From the NCBI GenBank assembly GCA_910583995.1, contig CAJTYW010000015.1:1-44668 (forward strand): 44,668 bases of DNA, written 5' to 3'. Shown here one piece after another: positions 15,977 to 25,195 of this stretch. Position 1 is the first letter of the stretch; each line of letters begins with the position of its first letter. Source of the DNA: an uncultured Christensenella sp. GTDB taxonomy: Bacteria > Bacillota > Clostridia > Christensenellales > UBA3700. The translations under genes were made by a program, and so were the position numbers. The notes beneath the pieces were generated by a model. That model did not search any database, had not been told where the DNA came from, and saw nothing but the letters and a program-made list of their open reading frames with translations.

Positions 15977-17149
15977 ATGTTAGGAAATTTTACTTATTCA
16001 AATCCAACAAAATTGTACTTTGGAAAAGATGCCTTAGACGGACTAAATGAAGAACTACCAAAATATGGTAAAAATGTGTTGCTGATTTATGGTGGCGGTT
16101 CAATCAAAAAGAATGGTATTTATGATGATGTAATAAATATTTTAAAGGCAAACGGCAAAAATATATTTGAAGATGCAGGCGTTATGCCCAACCCTACTTA
16201 CGACAAACTGCTTGAAGGCATTGAGCGCGCAAGAACTGCTAAAGCCGATTTAATTCTTGCAGTTGGTGGTGGTTCTGTGTGCGATTATGCAAAAGCTGTT
16301 TCTGTATCTGTAAATTTAAACAAAGATATAGACGCGTGGGACAAATATTATATCCGTTTTGATGATGTAAATTGTCCTATTGTACCTGTTGGTTGCGTAC
16401 TTACAATGGTTGGAACAGGTAGCGAAATGAATGGCGGTTCTGTTATTACAAACACTAAACAAAAATTAAAAATAGGTCACGTATTTGGGGACAATGTATT
16501 TCCTAAATTTTCTATTTTAAATCCTGAATACACTTTTACTCTACCGCAATATCAAATGATAGCTGGTATTTATGACATTATGTCACATATATTGGAACAA
16601 TATTTTTCTGGCACGGACGATAACACTAGCGACTACATTATGGAAGGCCTTTTAAAATCACTAATCAATAGTGCAAATGTCGCTGTAAAAAATCCTACTG
16701 ATTATACTGCAAGAAGTAATATTATGTGGATAGCAACTTGGGCACTTAATACACTTGTTGCTAAAGGCAAGACTACAGACTGGGAAGTTCATATGCTAGG
16801 TCAAGCAGTAGGTGCTCACACAAACGCTACTCACGGTATGACATTGTCTGCAGTAAGCATACCTTACTACAAATACATTATGCCTTATGGCCTTGACAAA
16901 TTTGTACGCTATGCAGTTAATGTGTGGGGTATTGATGAAAAAGACAAGTCAAAAGAAGAAATTGCACTTGAAGGTTTAGAGAGTATGAAAAACTGGTTAA
17001 AACAAATTGGTCTTGTGTTAAACTTAACTGACTTAGGTGTTACTAAAGATATGATTGAAAATATCGCAGATAGCACACTTATTATGGAAGGCGGATACAA
17101 AGTGCTTGATAGGCAAGATATTATTAGCATTTTAAAAGCTAGTTTATAG
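15977..17149 (+). CDS. Iron-containing alcohol dehydrogenase, butanol-dehydrogenase type
   Basis: This 390-residue enzyme matches NAD(P)H-dependent BdhA/YugJ-like alcohol dehydrogenases, which reduce aldehydes to alcohols. The dinucleotide motif GGGSVCDYAK (97-106) is intact. The metal ligands are D200 and H204 (GIYDIMSHILEQY), H272 (EVHMLGQAVGAH) and H286 (ATHGMTLSAV). AAAAGGAGAAGATT precedes the ATG. It should be catalytically competent, unlike the degenerate relative at 38127-39257. Its substrate cannot be told from the sequence. Confidence 0.93.
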   Translation: MLGNFTYSNPTKLYFGKDALDGLNEELPKYGKNVLLIYGGGSIKKNGIYDDVINILKANGKNIFEDAGVMPNPTYDKLLEGIERARTAKADLILAVGGGSVCDYAKAVSVSVNLNKDIDAWDKYYIRFDDVNCPIVPVGCVLTMVGTGSEMNGGSVITNTKQKLKIGHVFGDNVFPKFSILNPEYTFTLPQYQMIAGIYDIMSHILEQYFSGTDDNTSDYIMEGLLKSLINSANVAVKNPTDYTARSNIMWIATWALNTLVAKGKTTDWEVHMLGQAVGAHTNATHGMTLSAVSIPYYKYIMPYGLDKFVRYAVNVWGIDEKDKSKEEIALEGLESMKNWLKQIGLVLNLTDLGVTKDMIENIADSTLIMEGGYKVLDRQDIISILKASL

Positions 17150-17211
17150 TTTTTTAACAAACTTTTTTGCTACATAATTTTAAATAAAACTTATAACATT
17201 AATAAAATAAT

Positions 17212-17246
17212 AACACACCCTACATAATTATTAGGGTGTGTTTTTT
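17212..17246. terminator. Bidirectional terminator
   Basis: An 11-bp perfect stem (AACACACCCTA and its complement) with a 9-nt loop is followed by T6 on the plus strand. It ends the alcohol-dehydrogenase transcript and lies about 35-65 nt after the stop of the convergent glycosidase gene, which it may also serve. Confidence 0.85.
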
Positions 17247-17278
17247 AAATTAATACCGATTTTTGACACTTTTTATAC

Positions 17279-19660
17279 TTAAAATTTCATATATAGTAAT
17301 TCTTTTAATACAGATTTCAACCGGCAGTGTCCTACAACGCCGCTTAAAGCTTTTTGCAAGTCTGCAGCATTTTTTACCTTTTTAAATTTGTTATATATCG
17401 CAGTTTTAGCAGTGTTTCCATATTGATATTTACTAAATATTCTTACAATATTTTCATTAATTGTACCATTGTCAATCCTATCAAAATCTATAAGTTTAAC
17501 AAGCAACTTATCTTGTGCTTTTAAGGTAATTTCAACTTCAACAAAATCTTCACAAATACTACTTACGTCAACAGGGTTATCATTTAGCAATACTTCTATC
17601 TTATCGCATTTTTTAATATCTTTAAAATCAATGACAAACTTTCTATCTGCAAACAACTTGCTATCGCCTATTGTTGAATTAATTTCAAATATCAAATCTT
17701 TGCCACTTTCTTCAACGGCAAATTTTCTTGTAACATACTCGCCTTTTTGATAGTTATAGCTAATACCATCGTCTTCGTACAAATCAAACTCGCCGTTACC
17801 GCTATAAACCCAAAGACGCATAGTTTGCGGATTATCAATATTGTTATCACTGCACTCTGCAAGCGGTAGTATACTACCTTCCTTTGCAAATACAGGTATG
17901 TACCTTATATCTCTGTGTACATTAAAGGCACAATCACCATTATATACTCTTCCTGTAAAAATGTCAGTCCATCTACCTGCAGGCAAAAATACTTTTGATT
18001 TTGCAGTCAAAGTATATTTATCTGTTTTTTCCGTTATAGGCGCAACTATTAAATTGCCACCAAACAAATAGCTGTTTTTGCAATCATAAGCCCTTTTATC
18101 TTGTGGATTATCATAGTATAACGGCTCAATAAGCCCAATTCCGTCCTTGTGAGTACGCATATTCATTGTGTACAAGAATGGTATTAAAGAATGACGGAAT
18201 CTCAAGTAATCACTCGTGATTTCTTCTGTAATGCTAGAGTAATTCCAAGGTTCTTTACCCATAATATCGTTTTGGGCAGAATGCAAACGCATAATTGGAG
18301 AGAATACTCCAAATTGAATCCATCTTAAATATAACTCATCGTCTTTTTCGCCAAAATGGTGTCCGCCTATATCGTGACTCCACCAAGAATAACCGCAGTT
18401 TGTAGCAATTGCAGTAAAATATGGTTGGAAATTTAAGCAACGCCAAGTAGTATTTGTATCGCCTGAAAAACCAAGTGGATATCTATGGCTACCTATGCCC
18501 GCATATCTTGACAAAATCAATCCCCTTTTATTATCTCTGCCATTATCAAGTGTATGATAATGGTTTAAAGCATATAACGGGTCAAGTCCTGCGACTTTAC
18601 TATTTTTGCCTTGTTGCCAGTCAATCCACCAAAAGTCAACACCTTCTTTTTCATAAGGGTGATGCACAATGTCAAAGTAGTTGTTAACAAACTTAGGGTT
18701 TGTCAAATCAAAATTAACAGGCTCTTCTTTTTGATAGTCAACTCCCATTGCAACAGCCATATCTTTGTACATAACTTCATACCCCCTTACTCCGCGTGCA
18801 GGGTGAAGATTTAGGGTCACTTTTAAATTCCTGCTATGTAATTCATTTAAAAACTGTTTGTAGTCAGGGAATAACTCTTCATTCCAAGTATATCCTGTCC
18901 AACCTGTACATTCCCACGGATAAATATTACCTGTTCTGTACTTATTATCTAGCCCATTAACCAAATGCCAATCCATATCAACTGTAGCAATAGTAAGCGG
19001 GATATTTCTTTTAATAAAATTATCCATTACACCAAGATATTCTTCTTGCGTATAAGCTCTGTATCTGCTCCACCAGTTGCCAAGCACAAACTTTGGCATA
19101 AGCGGAGTCATACCACTTAATTTGTAAAAATCCGCTATAGCTTCTCGATAATTGTAACCATACGCAAATATGTAATAGTCCCGATTTTTGCAAGTTTTTT
19201 CACACAATTCGCCTTCGCTATTATACAAAAGTGAGTTGCTATCGTCTAATATTGCAACACCATTTTTTGATAGCACTCCATCTTCAAGCGGTACTGCACC
19301 AACAGTTCCATCTAGCGTTCTGCAAGTGCCTTTTAAATTACCTGCATTAGGTGATGTAACCTTTCGACCATCTTTAAATATCGCATTTGCAAAGCTACCA
19401 TTTTTATTAATGCTTATTGTTACAAAATCAGTTTTTATTGTTATGTGTTTACTGCTTTCCGCAATATCGTATTTTGGGTTTGCAAATGCTCTATGCCAAA
19501 CTTTTTGAGTTGGCAAGTCACAAAATTCCCCGTCTTCACTTACTTCAACACGGAACATTTTTTCTGTCAATACAGATACTCTTACACCACCATAAACAGC
19601 AACATTTTCCGTTTTACTATCGGTAATTTTTACCCTTAAATGATTATTAAGCTCACTCAT
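17279..19660 (-). CDS. Glycoside hydrolase family 31 (alpha-glycosidase)
   Basis: The 793-residue protein has GH31 architecture: an N-terminal beta-sandwich, a TIM barrel, and C-terminal beta domains with the DUF5110-like segment around LWVYSGNGEFDLYEDDG. The catalytic nucleophile is D347 in FWWIDWQQG, and the acid/base is D401 in GFSGDT. WWSHDIGGHHFG completes the active site. Family members cleave alpha-glucosidic or alpha-xylosidic linkages; the specificity here is not clear. No signal peptide is seen, so it is likely cytoplasmic. A C-terminal stretch of about 45 residues looks extra to the core. No clear Shine-Dalgarno precedes the ATG (ATTATTTTAAAATT), so the start or its translation may be unusual. 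It lies downstream of asnS beyond a terminator-like hairpin. Confidence 0.93.
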   Translation of the reverse strand: MSELNNHLRVKITDSKTENVAVYGGVRVSVLTEKMFRVEVSEDGEFCDLPTQKVWHRAFANPKYDIAESSKHITIKTDFVTISINKNGSFANAIFKDGRKVTSPNAGNLKGTCRTLDGTVGAVPLEDGVLSKNGVAILDDSNSLLYNSEGELCEKTCKNRDYYIFAYGYNYREAIADFYKLSGMTPLMPKFVLGNWWSRYRAYTQEEYLGVMDNFIKRNIPLTIATVDMDWHLVNGLDNKYRTGNIYPWECTGWTGYTWNEELFPDYKQFLNELHSRNLKVTLNLHPARGVRGYEVMYKDMAVAMGVDYQKEEPVNFDLTNPKFVNNYFDIVHHPYEKEGVDFWWIDWQQGKNSKVAGLDPLYALNHYHTLDNGRDNKRGLILSRYAGIGSHRYPLGFSGDTNTTWRCLNFQPYFTAIATNCGYSWWSHDIGGHHFGEKDDELYLRWIQFGVFSPIMRLHSAQNDIMGKEPWNYSSITEEITSDYLRFRHSLIPFLYTMNMRTHKDGIGLIEPLYYDNPQDKRAYDCKNSYLFGGNLIVAPITEKTDKYTLTAKSKVFLPAGRWTDIFTGRVYNGDCAFNVHRDIRYIPVFAKEGSILPLAECSDNNIDNPQTMRLWVYSGNGEFDLYEDDGISYNYQKGEYVTRKFAVEESGKDLIFEINSTIGDSKLFADRKFVIDFKDIKKCDKIEVLLNDNPVDVSSICEDFVEVEITLKAQDKLLVKLIDFDRIDNGTINENIVRIFSKYQYGNTAKTAIYNKFKKVKNAADLQKALSGVVGHCRLKSVLKELLYMKF

Positions 19661-19672
19661 AATTTTAAAATA

Positions 19673-19707
19673 ATAGCAATACTCTATTAAATTTAAAGTA
19701 TTGCTAT
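19673..19707 (-). terminator. Terminator-like hairpin between asnS and the GH31 gene
   Basis: ATAGCAATACT and AGTATTGCTAT form a perfect 11-bp stem with a 13-nt loop on the minus strand, followed by TATTTTAAAATT. It follows asnS and ends only 12 nt before the GH31 start codon, so it could also influence translation of that gene. Confidence 0.5.
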
Positions 19708-19754
19708 ATCCCCCTTTTTTTTACTTATTGTTTTTACATTTTATACATTAGCAA

Positions 19755-21146
19755 TTAAAACTCACAGCTACCTGTAGTTCTTGGGAATGGAATTACGTCA
19801 CGAATATTGCTTACGCCTGTTAAGTACATAATCAATCTTTCAAATCCCAAACCGAAACCAGAGTGTTTTACGCCACCAAATCTTCTTAAATCAAGATACC
19901 AAGAATAGTCTTCTTCTTTTAATCCCAAATCGTTAATGCGTTTTACAAGCAAATCGTATCTTTCTTCTCTTTGAGAACCTCCGATAATCTCGCCAACGCC
20001 TGGAACTAACATATCCACTGCTGCAACTGTTTTGTTGTCATCATTCATTCTCATATAAAAAGCTTTTATATCTTTTGGATAGTTAGTTACAAAAATAGGT
20101 CCGTTAAAAATTTGCTCAGTCAAAAATCTTTCGTGTTCAGTTTGCAAATCAACACCCCATTCAACTTTGTATTGGAACTCTTCGTTATGTTTTTGCAAAA
20201 TTTCAACAGCTTCAGTGTAAGTCACTTCCCTAAATTCGCTATTTACAAGCTTAGTCAATCTTTCAATCAAACCTTTATCAACAAAAGAGTTCAAAAATTC
20301 CATTTCTTCAGGGCATTTTTCAAGAACATCATTGATAACATATTTAATCATACCTTCCGCAACTGCCATATCGTCGTGCAAATCGGCAAAGGCAATTTCT
20401 GGCTCAATCATCCAAAACTCAGCTGCGTGTCTTGCTGTATAGCTTTTTTCTGCACGGAATGTAGGTCCAAAGGTATACACACTGCCAAAAGCCAAAGCAT
20501 AGCACTCTGCATTCAATTGACCGCTTACTGTAAGACTAACAGGCTTGCCAAAAAAGTCTTTTGAGTAATCAATTTTACCATCTTTTGTCTTTGGAAGATT
20601 ATCCAAATCCAATGTTGTTACCTTAAACATTTCACCCGCACCTTCGCAGTCGCTACCAGTAATTAGCGGAGTGTTAACATATACAAAACCTTGTTTTGCA
20701 AAAAAGCTATGTATAGCTTGTGCGGCAACAGACCTAATTTTGAAAGTTGCAAGCATAAGGTTTGTTCTTGGACGCAAATGCCCTATCTCACGCAAAAACT
20801 CAATAGAATGTCTCTTTTTTTGCAATGGATAAGTAGGTGTACTTGTTGCTTCCACTTCAAAACTTTCTGCTTTTATCTCAAAAGGTTGTTTGTTCTCTGG
20901 TGTCAAAACAACTGTTCCGACTACGCTAATAGCTGCACCAACATTTTGGCTTACCAAAGTCTTATAATTTTCAATATCGCTATCTGCAATAACTTGAGTT
21001 GTTTTAAATCTGCTACCATCATTTAGCTCTACAAATGCAAAGTTTTTGCTGTCACGGATAGTTCTAACCCAACCGCTTATTTCAACTTGTTTGCCACCTA
21101 GTTCGCTAAATCTCTCCCCCAACTCTTTTAATGTCATTCTTGCCAT
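19755..21146 (-). CDS. asnS: Asparaginyl-tRNA synthetase
   Basis: The 463-residue class IIb synthetase charges tRNA-Asn. The N-terminal OB-fold anticodon-binding domain (VEISGWVRTIRDSKNFAFVELNDGS) is followed by the catalytic domain with motif 2 in FRAEKSYTARHAAEF and motif 3 in GFGLGFERLIMYLTG. The insertion pattern and SGQLNAECYALAFGSVYTFGPTFRAE favour AsnRS over AspRS. GGAGGATTAATAT precedes the ATG, which lies 3 nt after the cyclophilin stop. I see no T-box leader, because the gene is internal to an operon. Confidence 0.97.
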   Translation of the reverse strand: MARMTLKELGERFSELGGKQVEISGWVRTIRDSKNFAFVELNDGSRFKTTQVIADSDIENYKTLVSQNVGAAISVVGTVVLTPENKQPFEIKAESFEVEATSTPTYPLQKKRHSIEFLREIGHLRPRTNLMLATFKIRSVAAQAIHSFFAKQGFVYVNTPLITGSDCEGAGEMFKVTTLDLDNLPKTKDGKIDYSKDFFGKPVSLTVSGQLNAECYALAFGSVYTFGPTFRAEKSYTARHAAEFWMIEPEIAFADLHDDMAVAEGMIKYVINDVLEKCPEEMEFLNSFVDKGLIERLTKLVNSEFREVTYTEAVEILQKHNEEFQYKVEWGVDLQTEHERFLTEQIFNGPIFVTNYPKDIKAFYMRMNDDNKTVAAVDMLVPGVGEIIGGSQREERYDLLVKRINDLGLKEEDYSWYLDLRRFGGVKHSGFGLGFERLIMYLTGVSNIRDVIPFPRTTGSCEF

Positions 21147-21149
21147 ATA

Positions 21150-21653
21150 TTAATCCTCCACAATTTCCACATTTTCAATAATTATAGGTTCTACAGGTAC
21201 ATCATCAAAATATCCTATAGAATGTGTTTTGACATTGCTCATATCCAAAACCACTTGCATACTCTCACTATCTGCCACTTCACCAAAAGCAGCATATTCA
21301 CCATCTAAAAATGGAGTGTCTACAGAACAGATGAAAAATTGAGAAGTTGCACTATTTTTAAACATTGTTCTTGCCATACTTATAGTACCAGCTTTGTGTT
21401 TTCTCATATTTTTAACGCCGTTTGACAAAAACTCGCCTTTAATTGGTGTTAAATTGTCCTTTTGTTCCATATCCACAGTCATACCGCCACCTTGGCACAT
21501 AAAATTAGGGATTATTCTGTGAAATATCAAACCATTATAAAAATTATCTTTTGCTAGTTTTACAAAGTTTTCAGTAGATATCGGTGCACACTCAGTATCC
21601 AAATTCAAATTTATTTTTTTGCCGCCTTTCAAATTAATTGTCGCTTTAATCAT
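21150..21653 (-). CDS. Cyclophilin-type peptidyl-prolyl cis-trans isomerase
   Basis: The 167-residue protein is a single cyclophilin domain with the active-site arginine segment FHRIIPNFMCQGGG and later GTISMARTMFKNSATSQFFI. No signal peptide or lipobox is visible, so it is probably cytoplasmic. It speeds proline isomerisation during protein folding. The gene is packed between the Dabb gene and asnS. Confidence 0.94.
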   Translation of the reverse strand: MIKATINLKGGKKINLNLDTECAPISTENFVKLAKDNFYNGLIFHRIIPNFMCQGGGMTVDMEQKDNLTPIKGEFLSNGVKNMRKHKAGTISMARTMFKNSATSQFFICSVDTPFLDGEYAAFGEVADSESMQVVLDMSNVKTHSIGYFDDVPVEPIIIENVEIVED

Positions 21654-21692
21654 TACTTTTACCTATTCCTTTTATCTTTTAATCATTTTTTA

Positions 21693-21980
21693 TTAAAACT
21701 CATAATCTACAGAATGAGCTTTTTCCACAAGTCCGCCCACAAATTCCTTTACAGGGATATGTACAGGGTGTGATTGATACAATTCCATATCCTGTCTGCT
21801 ATCAAAAACACACTCCAAACAAACATCAAAACTTCTTGCACTTTTTAAAATATCAAAACCTGCTTGAACGCTTTTTAAAATGTCTATTTTCCCTTCCATT
21901 GACATAAATTTATTGACCATTGCTTTGCAATTTTCAATTGAAGGATTTTTCAATTTATACATTACTATATGTTTAATCAT
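21693..21980 (-). CDS. Dabb (stress-responsive A/B barrel) domain protein
   Basis: I place the start at ATGATTAAACAT, which has AAAAGGAG at good distance, giving 95 residues; a longer reading frame has no ribosome binding site. The sequence begins MIKHIVMYKLKN and contains a dimeric alpha/beta-barrel (Dabb) signature with HPVHIPVKEFVGGL. Family members form small dimers; some are stress-induced, some are enzymes, and most have no known role. The start overlaps the end of the upstream glycosyltransferase gene by 8 nt. Confidence 0.85.
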   Translation of the reverse strand: MIKHIVMYKLKNPSIENCKAMVNKFMSMEGKIDILKSVQAGFDILKSARSFDVCLECVFDSRQDMELYQSHPVHIPVKEFVGGLVEKAHSVDYEF

Positions 21981-23280
21981 TATTTTGCTCCTTTTCTTCC
22001 GTTTCAAGATTATCTAATTCTTCAATATTTTCCAATTTTTTGATTTCATTCAAGCCTGCACTTTTAATTTGTTCTGCATTTTCAATTTTTGCCTGACGAT
22101 TTTTTTCCGCCATATTTATAACAATATCACCCAAAACCTTATCACAATCAGGGATAACAAATTCGTTTTGTGCATATCTCATATTATCTGCAAACTCGCC
22201 ATCTGACATAAATTTGGAAATACTTGCAATAAGTTCGTCATTATTTCTGCCAAGCAAAGCAAGTTGATTTGTTGCAAGATAATGTGAATTTCTATTTTCT
22301 AACGCATCACCACCATTACACAAAATAATATTGCAATTATGATACATTGCTTCATAACTAATTGCAGCTGTAGGGGAAATTATCATAATATCCGCAATGC
22401 TGTAAAGCTTGCTGAATTTATCAATCTCTTCAATTAAATATACTTTATCTTCAATACCGCGGTTTTTGGTAATAAGCTCGCAATATTTAACAAGCCCGTT
22501 ATTACCACCACTAAGTACAATAATATTTATATCATTTTCAAGTTCCGCAAGGCTAGTAAATACATTTCTTACTGCAGATTGACCATATCTTCCGCCAGCA
22601 ATAACAATATTCATTTTGTCATTGTTAATCCCCAATTCTTCAAGTACTTGAGCTTTATCAAACTGCTCTTTACTATCTTTTATAAGCGGAGTTCCCACAA
22701 CGTCTACTTTACTCTCGTCAATGCCTAAGGAAATCAATCTTTCCTTAACATCACTATTTTGAACAAAGTATTTGCTTGTTTTATAATTTACAAATCTTGC
22801 GTCCAAACAATAATCTGTAATAATGGCACAAATATCAATATCCTTTAGTTTTGCTTTATCGCAAGCCTTTACTGTATCCCTAAGCAATTTAGGCGTACTG
22901 CAAATTACAACTTCAGGATTGTATCTCAATAAAATATTTCTTATTCTTCTGTACTGCTCTGTCCAGTTGTATAGTATACCTTTAAGTCCGCCTGTAGGTT
23001 CTACAAGTTCCTTGCACTCTTTTTTACTTTTGCTTACATTTAGCCTATTCCATATAGTATTAATACTCAAATGCAAGTTATTTATCCAAGCACAACCCCT
23101 GCTAAAAAATCTATACGCATAAAAAGCCATTTTGTACCAATAAAATGGGTACAACTCCTTATCGCTTATTGCAACAACATAAGCATCTTTTGAAGAAGAT
23201 ATATACTCATTTACTGCTTTTATGCTTGAGTCATATCTACCTTCGCCATACAACAATAAAATGCACTTTTTTTCTAACAT
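21973..23280 (-). CDS. MGDG-synthase/UgtP-like glycosyltransferase
   Basis: The 435-residue protein looks like the GT28-type diacylglycerol glycosyltransferase family. It has an N-terminal Rossmann domain (CILLLYGEGRYDSSIKAVNEY), a middle ITDYCLDARFVNYKTSKYFVQN segment resembling the TD-x-x-x-H...W acceptor region, and a C-terminal donor domain with VIAGGRYGQSA and IISPTAAISYEAMYHNC. Members add sugars from UDP-sugars to diacylglycerol at the membrane face. The aligned histidine-tryptophan acceptor motif is not conserved, so the acceptor is uncertain. The last 45 residues are charged and probably disordered. It overlaps trhP by 7 nt. Confidence 0.68.
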   Translation of the reverse strand: MLEKKCILLLYGEGRYDSSIKAVNEYISSSKDAYVVAISDKELYPFYWYKMAFYAYRFFSRGCAWINNLHLSINTIWNRLNVSKSKKECKELVEPTGGLKGILYNWTEQYRRIRNILLRYNPEVVICSTPKLLRDTVKACDKAKLKDIDICAIITDYCLDARFVNYKTSKYFVQNSDVKERLISLGIDESKVDVVGTPLIKDSKEQFDKAQVLEELGINNDKMNIVIAGGRYGQSAVRNVFTSLAELENDINIIVLSGGNNGLVKYCELITKNRGIEDKVYLIEEIDKFSKLYSIADIMIISPTAAISYEAMYHNCNIILCNGGDALENRNSHYLATNQLALLGRNNDELIASISKFMSDGEFADNMRYAQNEFVIPDCDKVLGDIVINMAEKNRQAKIENAEQIKSAGLNEIKKLENIEELDNLETEEKEQNND

Positions 23281-24488
23281 TTTACCACCTTTTTTCTTAA
23301 AATATCGCGTGCGGAAAGCACAAAATCTGTACGAATAAACAATTTTTGTTGAACAAGTTTTGCATCGTCAAACATTTCGCCATCAACATTTTCCATACTT
23401 TCAACTTTGATATTTTTACCCAAATAATCTTCATTGCAAGACAAAATTTCCAAAGTATCGCCTACGCCAAATCTATTGCGTTGCTCCACCCAAATTCCGC
23501 CTTTTTTACTATCATATTCAATAACTTCTGCCATAAACTCATATTCGCCTGCAGTTTGGTTATTTTTATAACTTATTGTATCATTATCCCCGTAATAAAA
23601 ACCTGTTGTATAATCTCTATGAGCAGTCTTTAACAGTTCTTTAAGCAAATATTCAGGAACATTTTCGCCATTTAAAACTTTGTCAATACCTTTTCTGTAA
23701 GCATTTACAACCGTACCTACATAATATTGTGATTTCATTCTTCCTTCAATCTTAAATGAACAAACACCTGCATCAATCAAATCTTTGATGTTTGCAAGCA
23801 TATTTAAATCTTTGCTGTTTAATATATATGAACCTCTTTCGTCTTCAGTAAGCACAAGTTTTTTATTATCGTTATTAACTTCGTTTATTGTGTATTCCCA
23901 TCTGCAAGCTTGAACGCAATCACCGTGATTTCCGTCTCTTTTTGTCAAAAAATTGCTCAATAAACATCTTCCACTATGTGACACACACATTGCCCCGTGT
24001 ACAAAAGCTTCTATCTCCACTTGTGGGACAAAATCTTTTATTTCCTTAATCTCGCTAACACTTAGCTCTCTTGCAAGCACAACTCTTTTTATACCGCAAT
24101 CTGCCCAAAATTTGACTGAATATTTATTTGTAGCATTTGCTTGAGTAGACAAATGTATTTCTGTATTTTTAAGTATATTTTTGCAAAACAAAATTATACC
24201 TGGGTCTGACACAATAACAGCATCTACCTTAATGCTCTCTAAAAACTCAAGATATTCAGAAAGTCCTTCAAAATCATTATTATGTGCAACGATATTACAG
24301 GTAACATAAAGTTTTTTGCCTTTACTATGGCAATCTTCAACTGCTTCAGTCAAGCCGTCATTAGTAAAGTTTTTCGCACCTTTTCTAAGTCCGTAATTAT
24401 TACCACCCACATATACTGCATCTGCCCCAAAATGTATGGCAGTTTTAAGTTTATTAAAGTCACCCGCTGGTGCTAATAATTCTATCAT
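23274..24488 (-). CDS. trhP: U32-family tRNA wobble-uridine hydroxylase
   Basis: The 404-residue protein belongs to the U32 group once called collagenase-like peptidases. The signature EAFVHGAMCVSHSGRCLLS (161-178) and further cysteines C191 and C195 would hold an iron-sulfur cluster with C168 and C175. TrhP uses prephenate in 5-hydroxylation of uridine 34 in tRNA. The adjacent trmR, which methylates that product to 5-methoxyuridine, strongly supports TrhP over a protease. Overlaps on both sides suggest one transcript. A single copy is present, whereas Bacillus subtilis has a split pair (YrrN and YrrO). Confidence 0.87.
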   Translation of the reverse strand: MIELLAPAGDFNKLKTAIHFGADAVYVGGNNYGLRKGAKNFTNDGLTEAVEDCHSKGKKLYVTCNIVAHNNDFEGLSEYLEFLESIKVDAVIVSDPGIILFCKNILKNTEIHLSTQANATNKYSVKFWADCGIKRVVLARELSVSEIKEIKDFVPQVEIEAFVHGAMCVSHSGRCLLSNFLTKRDGNHGDCVQACRWEYTINEVNNDNKKLVLTEDERGSYILNSKDLNMLANIKDLIDAGVCSFKIEGRMKSQYYVGTVVNAYRKGIDKVLNGENVPEYLLKELLKTAHRDYTTGFYYGDNDTISYKNNQTAGEYEFMAEVIEYDSKKGGIWVEQRNRFGVGDTLEILSCNEDYLGKNIKVESMENVDGEMFDDAKLVQQKLFIRTDFVLSARDILRKKVVKC

Positions 24489-25087
24489 TTTAAAATTTCT
24501 ATAATGGCAATGCCATCTCCTTTCTCTTTTATTTCGCTGTTAAAATTGTTATTGTTAACTATATATTTCAAAAAATTTCTAAGTCCTACAACTATAGTTC
24601 TAAATTTATGTGGTGGTTTTTTACCATTTGCAACAAGCCCCCTAAAAAGCACATTGTCACAAAAAACATATCCACCTTTGTTTATATTGCTAATTACCAT
24701 ATTTAGATAATTCAGATATTTGCTTTTTGGTCCGTCAATAAAAACCAAATCGTATTTATTATCTTTAATTATATCTGGTAGCAATACATTTACATCGCCA
24801 AGATAGCTATTTACTCTATCAATTACTCCAAATTTTTTAAAGTTTTGGGTAGCTTCGTCTCGTCTTTCTTCAAGAAGTTCCACAGTATCAAGTATTGCAT
24901 CTTTTTCACAAGTAAGCATTAATGAACCGCTATACCCGATAGCTGTACCGATTTCCAAAATTCTTTTAGGCTTGATTTTTTTTACCAAGGCCAAAAGTTC
25001 TTCTTTTGAATCGTCCAATATAACAGGTATAAATCTTTCCCTAGCGGATTTTTCGATTTCTTCAAACATTAATGCAAAATCGCACAT
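24485..25087 (-). CDS. trmR: tRNA 5-hydroxyuridine methyltransferase
   Basis: The 200-residue class I methyltransferase matches the O-methyltransferase family of YrrM/TrmR. The SAM-binding motif is ILEIGTAIGYSG (43-54), and the acidic FIDGPKSKYLNYL segment and FCDNVLFRG are typical metal-dependent O-methyltransferase motifs. TrmR converts 5-hydroxyuridine 34 to 5-methoxyuridine, which widens wobble decoding. It overlaps trhP by 4 nt. Confidence 0.87.
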   Translation of the reverse strand: MCDFALMFEEIEKSARERFIPVILDDSKEELLALVKKIKPKRILEIGTAIGYSGSLMLTCEKDAILDTVELLEERRDEATQNFKKFGVIDRVNSYLGDVNVLLPDIIKDNKYDLVFIDGPKSKYLNYLNMVISNINKGGYVFCDNVLFRGLVANGKKPPHKFRTIVVGLRNFLKYIVNNNNFNSEIKEKGDGIAIIEILK

Positions 25088-25195
25088 AAATCAACTCCAA
25101 AATAATCAAAATTACAAACTTTAATTATAAGTCTTAATTTAATTGACTTGTTAACCATTTAAAATTATAAATATATCGCAAAACTACTCAACAAA

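Noticed and set aside
21146..21200. Possible T-box leader before asnS
   Set aside because: The gene starts 3 nt after the previous stop, so there is no room for a leader, and no T-box motif is seen.
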